Shown here: in pieces, positions 27,025-37,064 of the stretch
How the letters are laid out: each line of letters opens with the position of its first letter
Position numbering within the stretch: position 1 is the first letter of the stretch
The notes under the pieces: generated by a model
Databases searched by the model: none
What the model saw: only the letters and a program-made list of their open reading frames with translations
Told to the model about the DNA's origin: nothing
Assembly: GCA_028707085.1 (NCBI GenBank)
Contig: JAQTUW010000014.1
Location: 1 to 64,000, forward strand
Length of the DNA: 64,000 bases
DNA from: Methylococcales bacterium
GTDB taxonomy: Bacteria > Pseudomonadota > Gammaproteobacteria > Methylococcales > Methylomonadaceae
Reading direction: 5' to 3'
Made by a program: the position numbers and the translations under genes

Positions 27025-27482
27025 TGCGTACTCTCTTCCAGATAAGGGTTGGCTATGTTCAGGCTGTTTAAGATTTGGATTTCCAGTGTTTCCATTTGCT
27101 CTGCTTCCCGGTCGTCGGCGTGATCATACCCTAACAAATGCAGGATACCGTGTACAGTGATATGCGCCCAGTGATCGAGTACGGGTTTGTGCTGGGCGGC
27201 GGCTTCGGCGGCGATCAGCGGTGCGCAGATCACCAGGTCGCCCAGCAGATCGAGCGCCATGCCGGGCGGGGCTTCGAACGGAAAGCTGAGGACATTGGTC
27301 GGGCCGGATTTATGCCGGTATTGACCATTCAGTTCGGCGCTTTCTTCGTCATCGACCAAGCGGATGACGACTTCGGCGTCCTGCTCCCTGCCGGCCAGCA
27401 CAGTATCCAGCCAAAGCTGGAACTGCGCTTCTGCGGGGTAATCGGCGGACGCCGTGGCGACTTGCAGCTCCAGATAGTTCAT
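27021..27482 (-). CDS. ybeY: Endoribonuclease YbeY
   Basis: YbeY is a zinc-dependent single-strand RNase for 16S rRNA 3'-end maturation and ribosome quality control. The 153-residue protein has the signature HGILHLLGYDHADD (HxxxH plus third His) and the upstream TNVLSFPFEAP segment. Both ends overlap neighbours by four bases (phoH and corC), so translation is coupled. Confidence 0.95.
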   Translation of the reverse strand: MNYLELQVATASADYPAEAQFQLWLDTVLAGREQDAEVVIRLVDDEESAELNGQYRHKSGPTNVLSFPFEAPPGMALDLLGDLVICAPLIAAEAAAQHKPVLDHWAHITVHGILHLLGYDHADDREAEQMETLEIQILNSLNIANPYLEESTQ

Positions 27483-28462
27483 GTCGGAAATTGTTGTTCG
27501 TATTGATCGTAAGCGGCGACGATACGCTGCACCAGCGGGTGTCTAACCACGTCGCGCACCCCGAAAAAGGTGAAGCTGATGCCTTCCACGTCTTTCAGGA
27601 CTTTCAGCACATGCTTGAGTCCGGACATTTTTTCGCTGGGCAGGTCGATCTGGGTCACGTCGCCGGTTATCACCGCGGTCGAGCCGAAGCCCACCCGGGT
27701 CAGGAACATTTTGATCTGTTCGGTGGTGGTGTTCTGGGCTTCGTCCAGGATGATGAAGGAGTCGTTGAGGGTGCGGCCGCGCATGAAAGCCAGCGGCGCG
27801 ACTTCGATGACGTTTTTTTCCAGCATTTTCTCCACCCGTTCGAAACCCAGCATGTCGTAGAGCGCATCGTACAGCGGCCGCAGATAGGGATCGACCTTTT
27901 GCGCCAGATCGCCGGGTAAAAAGCCCAGTTTTTCGCCGGCTTCGACGGCCGGACGCACCAGAATAATGCGGCGCACGGTTTCGTTTTGCAGGGCTTCCAC
28001 GGCGCAGGCCACCGCCAGATAGGTTTTACCGGTGCCGGCCGGGCCGACGCCGAAATTGATGTCGTGACTGAGAATCTTGCGCAGATAATCCTGCTGGTTC
28101 TGGCCTCTGCCCTTGATGACGCCGCGCTTGGTCTTGATGGTGACCGGCTGCTGGACGTGTGCGGCCGACCCTTGCAGCAACAAGTCGATGCTGGCGTCCT
28201 GTAAGCTGAGATGCACCTGTTCCGGAGTGATTTCTTCCTTTTCGGCGATTTCGAACAGTTTCTGCACCACGGCGCAGGCTGCTTTGACGGCGGCATCGAC
28301 GCCGGATACCCTGAACCGGTTGCTGCGGTTGGCGATTTCCACCTGCAGGCGTTGTTCTATCTGCCGCAAATGCACGTCCAGTTGGCCGCAGACGTTGGAC
28401 AGCCGTTCGTTGTCGGCCGGTAGCAGGGTGATTTCCTGAGAGATGCTGGTTGCGAGTAACAC
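27479..28462 (-). CDS. phoH: PhoH family ATPase (YbeZ)
   Basis: The 327-residue protein has a KH-like N-terminus (about 20-75) and a P-loop ATPase: FGVGPAGTGKTYLAVA (Walker A, about 140-155), FIILDEAQNTT (Walker B). PVEAGEKLGFLPGDLAQK-like text (VEAGEKLGFLPGD) and GDVTQIDLP are PhoH family hallmarks. YbeZ partners YbeY. It begins 8 bp after the miaB stop. Confidence 0.93.
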   Translation of the reverse strand: MLLATSISQEITLLPADNERLSNVCGQLDVHLRQIEQRLQVEIANRSNRFRVSGVDAAVKAACAVVQKLFEIAEKEEITPEQVHLSLQDASIDLLLQGSAAHVQQPVTIKTKRGVIKGRGQNQQDYLRKILSHDINFGVGPAGTGKTYLAVACAVEALQNETVRRIILVRPAVEAGEKLGFLPGDLAQKVDPYLRPLYDALYDMLGFERVEKMLEKNVIEVAPLAFMRGRTLNDSFIILDEAQNTTTEQIKMFLTRVGFGSTAVITGDVTQIDLPSEKMSGLKHVLKVLKDVEGISFTFFGVRDVVRHPLVQRIVAAYDQYEQQFPT

Positions 28463-28470
28463 GATGGCGG

Positions 28471-29817
28471 CTAAACGAGGTTGTCGATCGAGGATTCCAC
28501 AACCCGGCCTCGTAATGAGTTGGGCAGGGCTTCGGTAACCAGCACATCGAGAAACTGGCCTATCAGCCTGGGATGGGCGGCAAAATTCAGCACCCGGTTG
28601 TTTTCGGTACGGCCGGTCAATTGCAGCGGATTCTTTTTGGAAACCCCTTCCGCCAGAACCCGCTGCACCGTGCCGATCATCTGTTCCGAAATGGCCATGG
28701 TCATGTCGTTGAGGCGGTTTTTGAGGATTTGCAAACGCTGCTCCTTGGCTTCCAGACTGAGATTGTCCGGGAAGGCGGCGGCAGGCGTGCCGGGGCGGGC
28801 GCTGAATACAAAGCTGTAGGAAAAATCGAAACCAACTTCGTCTATCAGCGCCAGCGTGTCGGCAAAATCCTGTTCGGTTTCGCCGGGGAAGCCGACGATG
28901 AAGTCCGAGGACAGGCTGATGCCGGGACGGGCAAGCTTGATTTTACGCATGATTTCCAGATAGTCTTCCCGCCGGTAGCCACGCTTCATTTCAGCCAGTA
29001 TCCGGTTGCTGCCGCTTTGCACCGGCAGATGCAAATGACTGACCAGTTGCGGGATTTCGGCATAGGCTTCGATAATGTCGTCGGTGAATTCCATGGGATG
29101 CGAGGTGGTGAAGCGAATACGCTCTATGCCGTCGATAGCAGCGACATAATGTAGCAGCAATGCAAAACCGGCGATATCGCCGTCCTCCATTTCGCCGCGA
29201 TAGGCATTGACGTTCTGGCCCAGCAGATTGACTTCGCGGACGCCTTGCGCCGCCAGGGCGCGGATTTCGGCCAGCACATCATTGAGCGGCCGGCTGATTT
29301 CCGGGCCGCGGGTATAGGGCACCACGCAATAGGTGCAGTATTTGCTACAGCCCTCCATGACCGAAACGTAGGCGGTGGGGCCTTCGGCGCGCGGTTCCGG
29401 AAGGCTGTCGAATTTTTCGATTTCCGGAAAGGAGATGTCCATTATGTATTGGCCGCCCTGGCGCGACTGCTCTATCATCTCCGGCAGGCGGTGCAGGGTC
29501 TGCGGACCGAACACGATGTCCACGCAGGGGGCGCGTTTTTGCAGCGCCGCGCCTTCCTGACTGGCCACGCAGCCGCCCACGCCAATGATGACGCCGGGAC
29601 GCTTGTCCTTGATCTTTTTCCAGCGGCCTACGGTGGAAAACACTTTTTCCTGGGCTTTTTCGCGGATGGAACAGGTATTCAGCAGCAGCACGTCGGCCTG
29701 TTCGGGGATGTCGGTCAGCTCCATGCCGTGCGCGGCCAGCAGCAGATCCTGGATTTTGCCGGAATCATACTCGTTCATCTGACAGCCGTTAGTCTGTATG
29801 TATAGTTTTTGTATCAT
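28471..29817 (-). CDS. miaB: tRNA-2-methylthio-N6-dimethylallyladenosine synthase
   Basis: MiaB adds the 2-methylthio group to i6A37 of tRNAs using two 4Fe-4S clusters and SAM. The start at ATG 29817 gives 448 residues; the frame extends to 29877 but [19 protein letters not shown] is the conserved beginning. Cluster cysteines are in [16 protein letters not shown] and GGCVAS; the radical-SAM motif is CSKYCTYC followed by VPYTRG. A TRAM domain occupies the last 70 residues. It leads the miaB-phoH-ybeY-corC run. Confidence 0.95.
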   Translation of the reverse strand: MIQKLYIQTNGCQMNEYDSGKIQDLLLAAHGMELTDIPEQADVLLLNTCSIREKAQEKVFSTVGRWKKIKDKRPGVIIGVGGCVASQEGAALQKRAPCVDIVFGPQTLHRLPEMIEQSRQGGQYIMDISFPEIEKFDSLPEPRAEGPTAYVSVMEGCSKYCTYCVVPYTRGPEISRPLNDVLAEIRALAAQGVREVNLLGQNVNAYRGEMEDGDIAGFALLLHYVAAIDGIERIRFTTSHPMEFTDDIIEAYAEIPQLVSHLHLPVQSGSNRILAEMKRGYRREDYLEIMRKIKLARPGISLSSDFIVGFPGETEQDFADTLALIDEVGFDFSYSFVFSARPGTPAAAFPDNLSLEAKEQRLQILKNRLNDMTMAISEQMIGTVQRVLAEGVSKKNPLQLTGRTENNRVLNFAAHPRLIGQFLDVLVTEALPNSLRGRVVESSIDNLV

Positions 29818-29874
29818 GCTGTTTTGCTGATTACTCCCAAGTTTTATAAACTTTTTTGTCTGTGACGCCCGCCA

Positions 29875-29900
29875 CATTCTCCGGCATGGGCCGGAGAATG
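29875..29900. terminator. Perfect 11-bp hairpin between queC and miaB
   Basis: CATTCTCCGGC (29875-29885), loop ATGG, GCCGGAGAATG (29890-29900). It lies downstream of the leftward queC and 58 bp upstream of the miaB start. No T-run follows on the minus strand, so it may be a rho-assisted terminator, an mRNA stabiliser or a miaB leader element. Confidence 0.45.
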
Positions 29901-30047
29901 CCGAAACTGCAAAAAACCCGTCAATTCAGCATGGTTCCTGAAAGCTGAAAAATCAATGGCTGCAATGGGTTTTGTGAAAAATTAATGCTGGCCGGCATAC
30001 CGAAAAGGCTTGCGGCCGGCCAGATGCATTCGGTTAAATTGTTGATA

Positions 30048-30740
30048 TTATATCTGATAACGGGTCGGATCAGCTACATGCAGATTTTTGAAGCCTTCGG
30101 CCCGCAGCCGGCAAGCGTCGCAACTACCGCAGGCTCTGCCCTGACTGTCGGCGGCGTAACAGGAAACGGTCATACTGTAATCCACGCCCAGCTCCAAACC
30201 TTTCTGGATGATTTGCGCCTTGCTCAAATCGATCAGCGGGGCGTGAATCCTGATCTGCCTGCCTTCCACGCCGGCTTTGGTGGCGAGGTTGGCCATGGCC
30301 TGAAAGGCTTCGATAAAGGCCGGCCGGCAGTCGGGATAACCGGAAAAATCGACGGCGTTGACGCCGATGAACACATGCTGCGCGTCCAGCACTTCCGCCC
30401 AGCCCAGAGCCAGCGACAGAAAAATGGTGTTGCGGGCCGGCACATAGGTCACCGGAATGCCCTGCTGCGGCGTCATCGGCACGGCGATGCTGTCATCGGT
30501 CAAAGCCGAACCACCGATATTGTCCAGCCCCAGCCTGATGATTTTATGCGCCGCCACCTGATAGCGGCGGGCGATGTTTTTGGCGGCTTCCAGCTCGGCA
30601 TTGTGTCTTTGCCCGTAATCGAAGCTGATGGCGTAACAGTTGTAGCCTTGCTGGCGTGCCAGAGCCAGCACTGTGATGGAGTCCAGCCCGCCGGACAGCA
30701 GGATAATGGCGGTTTTATCGGATTTATTTGCCTTTTGCAT
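30048..30740 (-). CDS. queC: 7-cyano-7-deazaguanine synthase
   Basis: QueC converts 7-carboxy-7-deazaguanine to preQ0 with ATP and ammonia in queuosine synthesis. The 230-residue protein has the PP-loop [44 protein letters not shown] and the zinc-binding cysteines [20 protein letters not shown]. It overlaps the queE end by 17 bases and closes the tol-pal-queE-queC run. Confidence 0.95.
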   Translation of the reverse strand: MQKANKSDKTAIILLSGGLDSITVLALARQQGYNCYAISFDYGQRHNAELEAAKNIARRYQVAAHKIIRLGLDNIGGSALTDDSIAVPMTPQQGIPVTYVPARNTIFLSLALGWAEVLDAQHVFIGVNAVDFSGYPDCRPAFIEAFQAMANLATKAGVEGRQIRIHAPLIDLSKAQIIQKGLELGVDYSMTVSCYAADSQGRACGSCDACRLRAEGFKNLHVADPTRYQI

Positions 30741-31368
30741 CGTTCCACAGAAATTTGTGCAATTGAATCTGAAAGCGCACCGGCAACTGATCGGCCAGGA
30801 TTTTGTCCGCCAGTTCCACGGGCGACATTTGCCCGGCTGCCGGCGAGAACAGAATCCGGCAGCGCTGGCTTAAATCGTGTTCCACCAGTTGCTGTTTCGA
30901 CCACTGGTAATCCGCTTCATCGGCGATAACGAATTTCAGTTGATCGATGTCGGTGAGGCTGGCCAGATTTTGATAGCGGTTGCGCGGCATTTCGCCGGAA
31001 GACGGGGTCTTTAAATCCATGACTTTCACCACCCGTTTGTCCACCGCGGACACGTCCAGTGCGCCGCTGGTTTCCAGCGAAACATGATAGCCCAGCGCCA
31101 GCAGTTGTTCCAGCAGCGTCAGACAGCCGGGCTGGGCCAGCGGCTCACCGCCGGTAACGGTGACGTAGCGGGTATTGTAGCGCTGCGCCTGGGCAATGAT
31201 TTGCGGCAGCTCCAGTTTTTCGCCGCCGCTAAAGGCGTAGGCGGTATCGCAGTAACTGCAGCGCAACGGACAGCCGGTCAGGCGAATAAAAACGGTGGGG
31301 ATGCCGACCGTATCGGCTTCCCCCTGTAGCGAATAGAAAATTTCGGTAATGCGTAGCGTTTGATCCAT
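30724..31368 (-). CDS. queE: 7-carboxy-7-deazaguanine synthase
   Basis: QueE is a radical SAM enzyme that contracts the ring of 6-carboxy-tetrahydropterin. The 214-residue protein has [20 protein letters not shown], the cluster motif [14 protein letters not shown] (CxxxCxxC), and [13 protein letters not shown]. It is 11 bp downstream of cpoB and overlaps queC. The window also has queF but not queD. Confidence 0.95.
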   Translation of the reverse strand: MDQTLRITEIFYSLQGEADTVGIPTVFIRLTGCPLRCSYCDTAYAFSGGEKLELPQIIAQAQRYNTRYVTVTGGEPLAQPGCLTLLEQLLALGYHVSLETSGALDVSAVDKRVVKVMDLKTPSSGEMPRNRYQNLASLTDIDQLKFVIADEADYQWSKQQLVEHDLSQRCRILFSPAAGQMSPVELADKILADQLPVRFQIQLHKFLWNDAKGK

Positions 31369-31379
31369 GCCGGCGACAG

Positions 31380-32228
31380 TTACGGCAATTGAGCCAGTTT
31401 TTTTGCCGCCAGATAGCCAGCCGGTGTGTCCGGGTAGTTTTTGACGACCTGATTCAGATATTCTCTGGATTTTGCCATATTTTGCTGTTCATATTCGATA
31501 TAGCCCAGTTTTAACAGGGCGTCCGGCACTTTCTGGCTGTTGGGATATTTGCTGACCAGTTTGGCGAACGCCGCCTTGGCCTTTTCGACATCCCGTTTGC
31601 GGCCGTAGGCTTCGCCAAGCCAGTATTGGGCGTTGTCGGCGTATTCGCCATTCGGAAAATCGGCCAGCAGCGCTTCGAACTGCTGCACGGCCTGATCGTA
31701 ATGGGCGTTGCGCAAGGTATCGTAGGCTTGCTGATAACGATCCTTTTCATTATTGCCGGCAACGGCGGCTGGGCTCTGCGCCGTGGCGGCCGACTGCGTC
31801 GTCACGGCTACAGGGGCGGGAACGGCTGCGGGAGCAGAGGCTGGAGCTGGAGCCGGGGCCGTACCGACCGGCGGTTGCGGTTGCGCCGGCGCAGCCGGGG
31901 TCAGCGCCTGCACCCGGTTGTCCAGGTCGGAATACATATTATTCAGTTTGCGTTGCAGCTCGGCTATGGTTTGCGCCTGCTCTTCCACGCTGCCGCGCAG
32001 TTGCTGCACTTCGTTTTGCAACTGCTCGATCCGGCTTTCCATGTCCATTACGGCGCTATTGCCCTGCGCCGCGATGGGCGGATTGCCGCCCGCCGGATTG
32101 ACAGTCTGGGCACAGGCCTGCGCCGCGACGCCCAGCGCCAGACAGCAGGCCAGCGCCAGCGGTCGACTGCGGTAGCGCAATGGGCTGGCGCCTGCCGCGC
32201 CATATTGGACTAAGCGCGGTTTTTTCAT
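31380..32228 (-). CDS. cpoB: Cell division coordinator CpoB (YbgF)
   Basis: CpoB links peptidoglycan synthesis to outer-membrane constriction through TolA. The 282-residue protein begins at ATG 32228 (frame open to 32264), has a signal peptide ending near AQAcaq (GVAAQACAQ), a coiled coil (about 60-105, MESRIEQLQNEVQQLRGSVE) and, after an Ala/Pro-rich linker (about 110-160), three TPR-like repeats (about 165-282, AYDTLRNAHYDQAVQQFEAL, YWLGEAYGRKRDVEKAKAAF). Its start overlaps the pal stop by four bases. Confidence 0.93.
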   Translation of the reverse strand: MKKPRLVQYGAAGASPLRYRSRPLALACCLALGVAAQACAQTVNPAGGNPPIAAQGNSAVMDMESRIEQLQNEVQQLRGSVEEQAQTIAELQRKLNNMYSDLDNRVQALTPAAPAQPQPPVGTAPAPAPASAPAAVPAPVAVTTQSAATAQSPAAVAGNNEKDRYQQAYDTLRNAHYDQAVQQFEALLADFPNGEYADNAQYWLGEAYGRKRDVEKAKAAFAKLVSKYPNSQKVPDALLKLGYIEYEQQNMAKSREYLNQVVKNYPDTPAGYLAAKKLAQLP

Positions 32229-32797
32229 TGATAACCTATTTCCACGCGACGATTCAGACGCCATGCGGCTTCGGTATGGCCGGTCGCCACCGGTTTTTCT
32301 TCGCCATAGCTAACCACTTCCAGTTGAGAAGCCGAAACGCCCTGCGCTCTCATCATCCGCTCTACGGATTTGGCGCGCAGTTCGCCCAGGGAAATATTAT
32401 ATTCGCTGGAGCCTCTCTCGTCGGTATTGCCGGCCAGAATCACATGTTGCGCAGGGTGACCGACCAGATAATTGGCGTGCGCGGCAACCACCGGCACATA
32501 TTCCTGTTTGACCTGGGCGCTGTCCAGATCGAAGTAAATCACCTGTTTGGACAGCGGGTTGTTCGGATCGCTAAATTCAGGCCCCAAATTGGCCGCCGAG
32601 CCGGAACCGTAACCGCCGCCCGCGCCCGTTTCCGAGCCGAACTGGCTGCCGGACATCGAACCGTCGTTCAAAGGCATGGTCGAGGCGTCGGCGCCCTGCG
32701 CGGTATCCGTCAGATTATCCTTTTCATCGTCCGAACTACAGCCGGATACCAATAAGGCGGCAACGACCAGTGCAAACAGGTTTTTTCTAAAATTCAT
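32225..32797 (-). CDS. pal: Peptidoglycan-associated lipoprotein Pal
   Basis: Pal is an outer-membrane lipoprotein that binds peptidoglycan and TolB. The 190-residue protein has a lipobox LLVSGC (Cys near residue 20), a Gly/Ser-rich linker and the OmpA-like domain (about 80-190): VIYFDLDSAQVK, LAGNTDERGSSEYNISLGE and WRLNRRVEIGY. It lies between tolB and cpoB, the conserved place. Confidence 0.95.
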   Translation of the reverse strand: MNFRKNLFALVVAALLVSGCSSDDEKDNLTDTAQGADASTMPLNDGSMSGSQFGSETGAGGGYGSGSAANLGPEFSDPNNPLSKQVIYFDLDSAQVKQEYVPVVAAHANYLVGHPAQHVILAGNTDERGSSEYNISLGELRAKSVERMMRAQGVSASQLEVVSYGEEKPVATGHTEAAWRLNRRVEIGYQ

Positions 32798-32894
32798 GTA
32801 AATCTCCGCAGTTTATAAATTGGGTTGGGTAAATTAATTCAGATCTTGCATGCCGCCGTGCTTTCGCCCGTTCCCGGCAACAAAATGCGCTACG

Positions 32895-34178
32895 TCAAGG
32901 CCCCCAGACCGGCTGGCGCACATCGCCGCTTTCAAAGGCCAGTTTCTGCTGCATCGCGCCGTCGGTGGCGACTTCCTCCAGCACCGAACGGCCCCCGCTG
33001 TTGGCTGAAAACAGTATCATACTACCATTGGGCGAGAAGCTGGGCGAATCATCCAGCGGCCCATCGGTTAACACATTGACTGTGCGGGTAGCCAGATCCA
33101 TCACCGCTATACGGTAGCCGCCATTGCTGGCGGTGACCATCGCCAGGCTTTTGCCGTCCGGGGAGAATCGGCCCCTGGCGTTGTAATCGCCCTGGAAAGT
33201 CAAACGGGTGGATTTGCCGCCTGTAGCCGGAATCAGATACAACTGGGGTTTGCCGCCCTGATCGGAAGTATAGACTATGCTGCTACCATCCGCCGACCAA
33301 CTGGGTTCGGTGTCTATGGACATGCTGTTGGTCAGGCGCGTCAGGCTGCGGCCGGACAAATTCAGCACATAAACGTCCGGGCTGCCGTCCTTGGATAGAG
33401 TCAGCGCCAGCTTGCCGCCGTCCGGCGAAAAAGCCGGCGCGCCATTGATGCCGCGCGATGCGGAGACGCTTTCTCTTTGGCCGGTGGCCAGTGTCTGGAT
33501 AAAAACTTCCGAACGCTTGGTATGGAATGACACATAGGCGATTTTGCCGCCGTCCGGCGACCAGGCCGGCGACATGATGGGCTCCGGCGATTCGGCTATG
33601 GTTCTGGGGTTGTAGCCATCGGCGTCCGCCACCTGCAGCATGTATTGCTTGCCGGAAGGTTTGGCGACGCTGGTGACGTAGGCGATGCGGGTATTGAACG
33701 AACCCTTGCGGCCGGTGAGTTTTTCGTAGATCAGGTCGCTGATGTGATGCGCCGCCCTGCGCAGCTCATTGGCGCCGGCCGTCAATTTATAGCCCATCAG
33801 CAACTGGCCGTCATGGACATTGAACAGATGAAACTGGATATTGAAGGTGTTGCCCACGCCAACCACCTGGCCGATGACCAGATAATCCTGCCCCAATACC
33901 TGCCAGTCCTTGAAGTCGATTTTGGCCGGATCGCTGGGCTTGACCAGCATGTCGTCTTCGGGCAGGGTTTTGAAAAATCCGCTGCCGCCCAGATCGGAAT
34001 TGATGATGTCCGTCAGCTTGAGCGGGCCTATCGAGCCTTGCTGGGCGAACGGCGCCACGGCAATCGGCACTGCGGTTTGCGAACCTTTGGTGATTTCAAT
34101 AGTCAGACCTGCTGCCTGAGCCAGCGAAAACAGCGCCGCCATCAGGCTGATGAGTATAATTCTTGTTGCTAAGATCAT
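32895..34178 (-). CDS. tolB: Tol-Pal system protein TolB
   Basis: TolB is a periplasmic beta-propeller that shuttles between Pal and TolA. The 427-residue protein has a signal peptide (to about AQAAG at 20), an N-terminal alpha/beta domain (about 25-165) and five to six WD-like blades with repeated SPDGGKIAYVS or SPDGKSLAM motifs. It is separated from tolA by 267 bp and from pal by 97 bp, so it may have its own promoter. Confidence 0.95.
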   Translation of the reverse strand: MILATRIILISLMAALFSLAQAAGLTIEITKGSQTAVPIAVAPFAQQGSIGPLKLTDIINSDLGGSGFFKTLPEDDMLVKPSDPAKIDFKDWQVLGQDYLVIGQVVGVGNTFNIQFHLFNVHDGQLLMGYKLTAGANELRRAAHHISDLIYEKLTGRKGSFNTRIAYVTSVAKPSGKQYMLQVADADGYNPRTIAESPEPIMSPAWSPDGGKIAYVSFHTKRSEVFIQTLATGQRESVSASRGINGAPAFSPDGGKLALTLSKDGSPDVYVLNLSGRSLTRLTNSMSIDTEPSWSADGSSIVYTSDQGGKPQLYLIPATGGKSTRLTFQGDYNARGRFSPDGKSLAMVTASNGGYRIAVMDLATRTVNVLTDGPLDDSPSFSPNGSMILFSANSGGRSVLEEVATDGAMQQKLAFESGDVRQPVWGP

Positions 34179-34445
34179 TCTGCTAGTTCCGATTCTATTT
34201 ATTCCGGTTAAAAAACATTAGGGTTATCACTTTAAAAAACGCTGGCTATCCGGCTAATCCGCCGATTATTCCGCTCCGGCGGGGATATTCCGGCTTGCCG
34301 GGCACGCCCGGGAAACTGTCCTGGGGCGGCGAGACGCATCCGCCGGCAACCCTGTTCACAGTGTTTCCCTCGACATGCCGCAAATCCGCTGAATAATGGC
34401 GTCTATTTTAGCTATTCCGGCTTGGTACGGAAAGCGGTTAGGCTA
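34179..34445. other. Unusually long tolA-tolB spacer
   Basis: The spacer holds no coding frame. It is GC-rich with short inverted repeats (for example CCGCCGATTATTCCGCTCCGGCGG), which may be transcript processing or pausing signals. In most gammaproteobacteria tolA and tolB are closer. Confidence 0.4.
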
Positions 34446-35927
34446 TTAATTGTTCGGATTAAAAATAAAGGTAAAGACCCGAAACTCCTGATTGAACAGA
34501 TTTCTGTCCTGCGGCACCGGCAGCGGCGATGCTTTTCTGACCGCGTTTTCCGCGGAGCGGTCGAATACGCTGTCGCCACTGCTGCTGACCACCACGGCAT
34601 CCATGACATCGCCACTGGGCAGTAATTTTACCTGGATTGTGCATTTCAAGCCCTGCGTCGCGCTCATCGGCCGGGTCCAAGCCCCTTCCACTTTTCGGGC
34701 TATGGCCAGTTTGGCGGCATTGCTGGCCTGTTCGCTGGCCTTGGCCGCCGCCGCAGCTTCCGCAGCCAGCCTTTCCTTTTCGGCCTTGGCGGCGGCTTCC
34801 GCGGCCTGTTTTTCCTTTTCAGCCTTTTCGGCGGCCAATTGTTTTTCCTTCTCGGCCTTGGCCTTGGCGGCGGCTTCCGCAGCCTGTTTTTCCTTTTCAG
34901 CCTTTTCGGCGGCCAATTGTTTTTCCTTCTCGGCCTTGGCTTTGGCGGCGGCTTCCGCAGCCTGTTTTTCCTTTTCAGCCTTTTCGGCGGCCAATTGCTT
35001 GTCCTTCTCGGCCTTGGCTTTGGCGGCGGCTTCCGCGGCCTGTTTTTCCTTTTCAGCCTTTTCGGCGGCCAATTGCTTGTCCTTCTCGGCCTTGGCTTTA
35101 GCGGCGGCTTCCGCGGCCTGTTTTTCCTTTTCAGCCTTTTCGGCGGCCAGTTGCTTGTCCTTCTCGGCCCTGGCTTTGGCGGCGGCTTCCGCGGCCTGTT
35201 TGGCTTTTTCGGCCTTATCGGCTTTTTCGACGGCCAGTTGTTTGTCCTTCTCGGCCTTGGCCCTGGCGGCCGCATCCGTCGCCTGCCTTGCCTTTTCCTC
35301 GGCTAACAAAGCCGCTTGCCGGGATTTTTCGGCTTGCAACTGCTTTTCCTTTTCGGCTTTGGCCTGCTGGAGTTGCTCCTGGCGTCTGGCTTCATCGGCT
35401 TTTTGTTCCTGAAGCTTTTTCTGCTGTTCGGCCTGCTTTTGCCGAGCCTGTTCCTGCTGCTGATTTTCTTCGGCCTGCCTGGCTTCTTCCTGAGCGCGTT
35501 TCTCGCGTATTGCAGCCATGCGCTTTTCTTCCTCGGCATGTTGCTGAGCCCGTAGTTGCGCCTGTTTTTCCTGCTCGGCCCTGGCTGCCTGCGCCAGTTT
35601 TTCCGCCGCTTCCCGGTCTTTTTGGGCTTCGGCTTCGCGGCGTATTTTTTCCTGTTGCAGCAACTGTTGTTCCGATATTCTGGCTTCTTCTTCTTCCAGT
35701 TGTTGCTGATGCTGCAATTCCGCCTGACGCTGGTTTTCTTCTTCCTGCTTCAGGCGTTTGACCTCGGCGTCTATGGTTGCGCCATCCACAATGGTGGCTT
35801 CGATGATTTCCGGCTCCGGCCCGGCCTTCTCCATCTCCGGAACCGGCTGAAAACTGAGGATGAACAGCAATACCAGAATAATATGCAACGCCAGCGCAAA
35901 CGCAAACGATATTCCGAATCTAGGCAT
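34446..35927 (-). CDS. tolA: Cell envelope integrity protein TolA
   Basis: TolA spans the periplasm from the TolQR motor to Pal. The 493-residue protein has one N-terminal membrane segment (about 7-27, ISFAFALALHIILVLLFILS), a very long Lys/Ala/Glu-rich helical domain (about 45-400) and a C-terminal domain III (about 405-493, LKCTIQVKLLPSGDVMDAVV and FDRSAENAVRKASPLPVP). The helix contains five near-identical 26-residue repeats. Its last codons NPNN are followed by the tolB gap. Confidence 0.93.
   Translation of the reverse strand: MPRFGISFAFALALHIILVLLFILSFQPVPEMEKAGPEPEIIEATIVDGATIDAEVKRLKQEEENQRQAELQHQQQLEEEEARISEQQLLQQEKIRREAEAQKDREAAEKLAQAARAEQEKQAQLRAQQHAEEEKRMAAIREKRAQEEARQAEENQQQEQARQKQAEQQKKLQEQKADEARRQEQLQQAKAEKEKQLQAEKSRQAALLAEEKARQATDAAARAKAEKDKQLAVEKADKAEKAKQAAEAAAKARAEKDKQLAAEKAEKEKQAAEAAAKAKAEKDKQLAAEKAEKEKQAAEAAAKAKAEKDKQLAAEKAEKEKQAAEAAAKAKAEKEKQLAAEKAEKEKQAAEAAAKAKAEKEKQLAAEKAEKEKQAAEAAAKAEKERLAAEAAAAAKASEQASNAAKLAIARKVEGAWTRPMSATQGLKCTIQVKLLPSGDVMDAVVVSSSGDSVFDRSAENAVRKASPLPVPQDRNLFNQEFRVFTFIFNPNN
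34801..35190. repeat. Five tandem 78-bp repeats inside tolA
   Basis: The period is 78 bp (for example GGCGGCTTCC at 34791 and again at 34869), which gives 26 residues per unit with the pattern AAEAAAKAKAEKDKQLAAEK then AEKEKQ. The five copies differ by a few synonymous or D/E changes. Such arrays change copy number by slippage and would alter the length of the TolA helix. Confidence 0.85.
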
Positions 35928-35943
35928 GGGAGTGGTTTTGATC

Positions 35944-36390
35944 TTACTTCTCGGGTGGCGGCGTGGTCATCAGGCCCACTTTTGGCGCGCCGGCGGATTT
36001 GATTGCGGCCATGACCGTGACGATTTTGCCGTATTCGACGGCATGGTCGCCCCGCACATAAATCTGCGCGTGGGAATTGGTTTTTAATACCGTGGACACT
36101 CTGCTGTACAACTCGTCTTCGCTGACCGGTTCGTCCTGGCGGTCGCCAACATCGATATAAAAATCGCCATCCTTTTTGATGGAAACAATAACCGGCGGAT
36201 CGTTCTTTAAATCCACCTGCTGGGCGTCGGCCTGCGGCAGATCCACATCGACGCCGGTTTGCACCAGCGGCGCTGTGATCATGAAGATCATCAGCAACAC
36301 GAAAGTGACATCGATATAGGGAACGACGTTGATTTCGGCTATGGGCCCACGGCGTTTTCGGGATCTGCGATGACTGTTGCCTACATTCAT
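35944..36390 (-). CDS. tolR: Tol-Pal system protein TolR
   Basis: TolR is part of the proton-driven TolQR motor. The 148-residue protein has one membrane segment (about 22-42, INVVPYIDVTFVLLMIFMIT) with the conserved Asp in VPYIDVTFVLL, and a periplasmic domain (about 60-140). It overlaps the tolQ stop by four bases and precedes tolA by 16 bp. Confidence 0.95.
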   Translation of the reverse strand: MNVGNSHRRSRKRRGPIAEINVVPYIDVTFVLLMIFMITAPLVQTGVDVDLPQADAQQVDLKNDPPVIVSIKKDGDFYIDVGDRQDEPVSEDELYSRVSTVLKTNSHAQIYVRGDHAVEYGKIVTVMAAIKSAGAPKVGLMTTPPPEK

Positions 36391-37064
36391 TTGCTGTGCG
36401 CCTGTCTTTGCAGTAATACCACGAATTCGTCTATGAACAGTTCATAGCGGCTGGCCAGCCTGTCCAGGCGGGTCGAGAAGCGGTTATAGGCGATGACCGC
36501 CGGGATGGCGGCAAACAGGCCGATGGCGGTGGCGATCAATGCTTCGGAAATGCCTGGGGCGACATTGGCCAGGGTGGCGTTTTTGACTTCGCCCAGCGCC
36601 CGGAACGAGTTCATGATGCCCCACACCGTGCCGAACAGGCCGATGTATGGACTGGTGGAGCCGACAGTGGCCAGAAAAGGCAGGGTTTCGTCCAGTCTGT
36701 CCAGTTCCCGGGATAGCTCGATACGCATGGCCCGCTGGGCGCTTTCCACCTGCACCACCGGCTCCACTTCGCCTTTTTGGCGCATTCTGGCGAATTCGCG
36801 GTAGCCGGCCAGAAAAATTTTTTCGATGCCTTCCGGGTCGAACCGGTCGCTGGCCATTTTTTTGTAGAGTTCCGCCAAACCGAGACCCGACCAGAATTCG
36901 GCTTCAAAATCGTCGGTGATGCTGATCGCCTGCTTGAGTTCCTTGCGTTTGCTGAAGATAAATGTCCATGAGGCCAGCGATGCCGCCAGCAGGATGAGCA
37001 GCACGAACTGCACCACGATGCTGGCTTCCTGAACCAGATGGAGTATGGATAAATCTATATTCAT
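36387..37064 (-). CDS. tolQ: Tol-Pal system protein TolQ
   Basis: TolQ is the channel subunit of the motor. I set the start at ATG 37064 ([20 protein letters not shown]); the frame is open to 37154 but the upstream residues lie within ybgC. The 225-residue protein has three membrane segments (about 15-37, 130-155 and 165-190) and the conserved [20 protein letters not shown] and [20 protein letters not shown]. Its start shares a base with the ybgC stop (TAATG). Confidence 0.95.
   Translation of the reverse strand: MNIDLSILHLVQEASIVVQFVLLILLAASLASWTFIFSKRKELKQAISITDDFEAEFWSGLGLAELYKKMASDRFDPEGIEKIFLAGYREFARMRQKGEVEPVVQVESAQRAMRIELSRELDRLDETLPFLATVGSTSPYIGLFGTVWGIMNSFRALGEVKNATLANVAPGISEALIATAIGLFAAIPAVIAYNRFSTRLDRLASRYELFIDEFVVLLQRQAHSK

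Noticed and set aside
34492-35412. 306-codon frame of low complexity antisense to tolA
   Set aside because: It is the reverse reading of the Lys/Ala/Glu repeat array.
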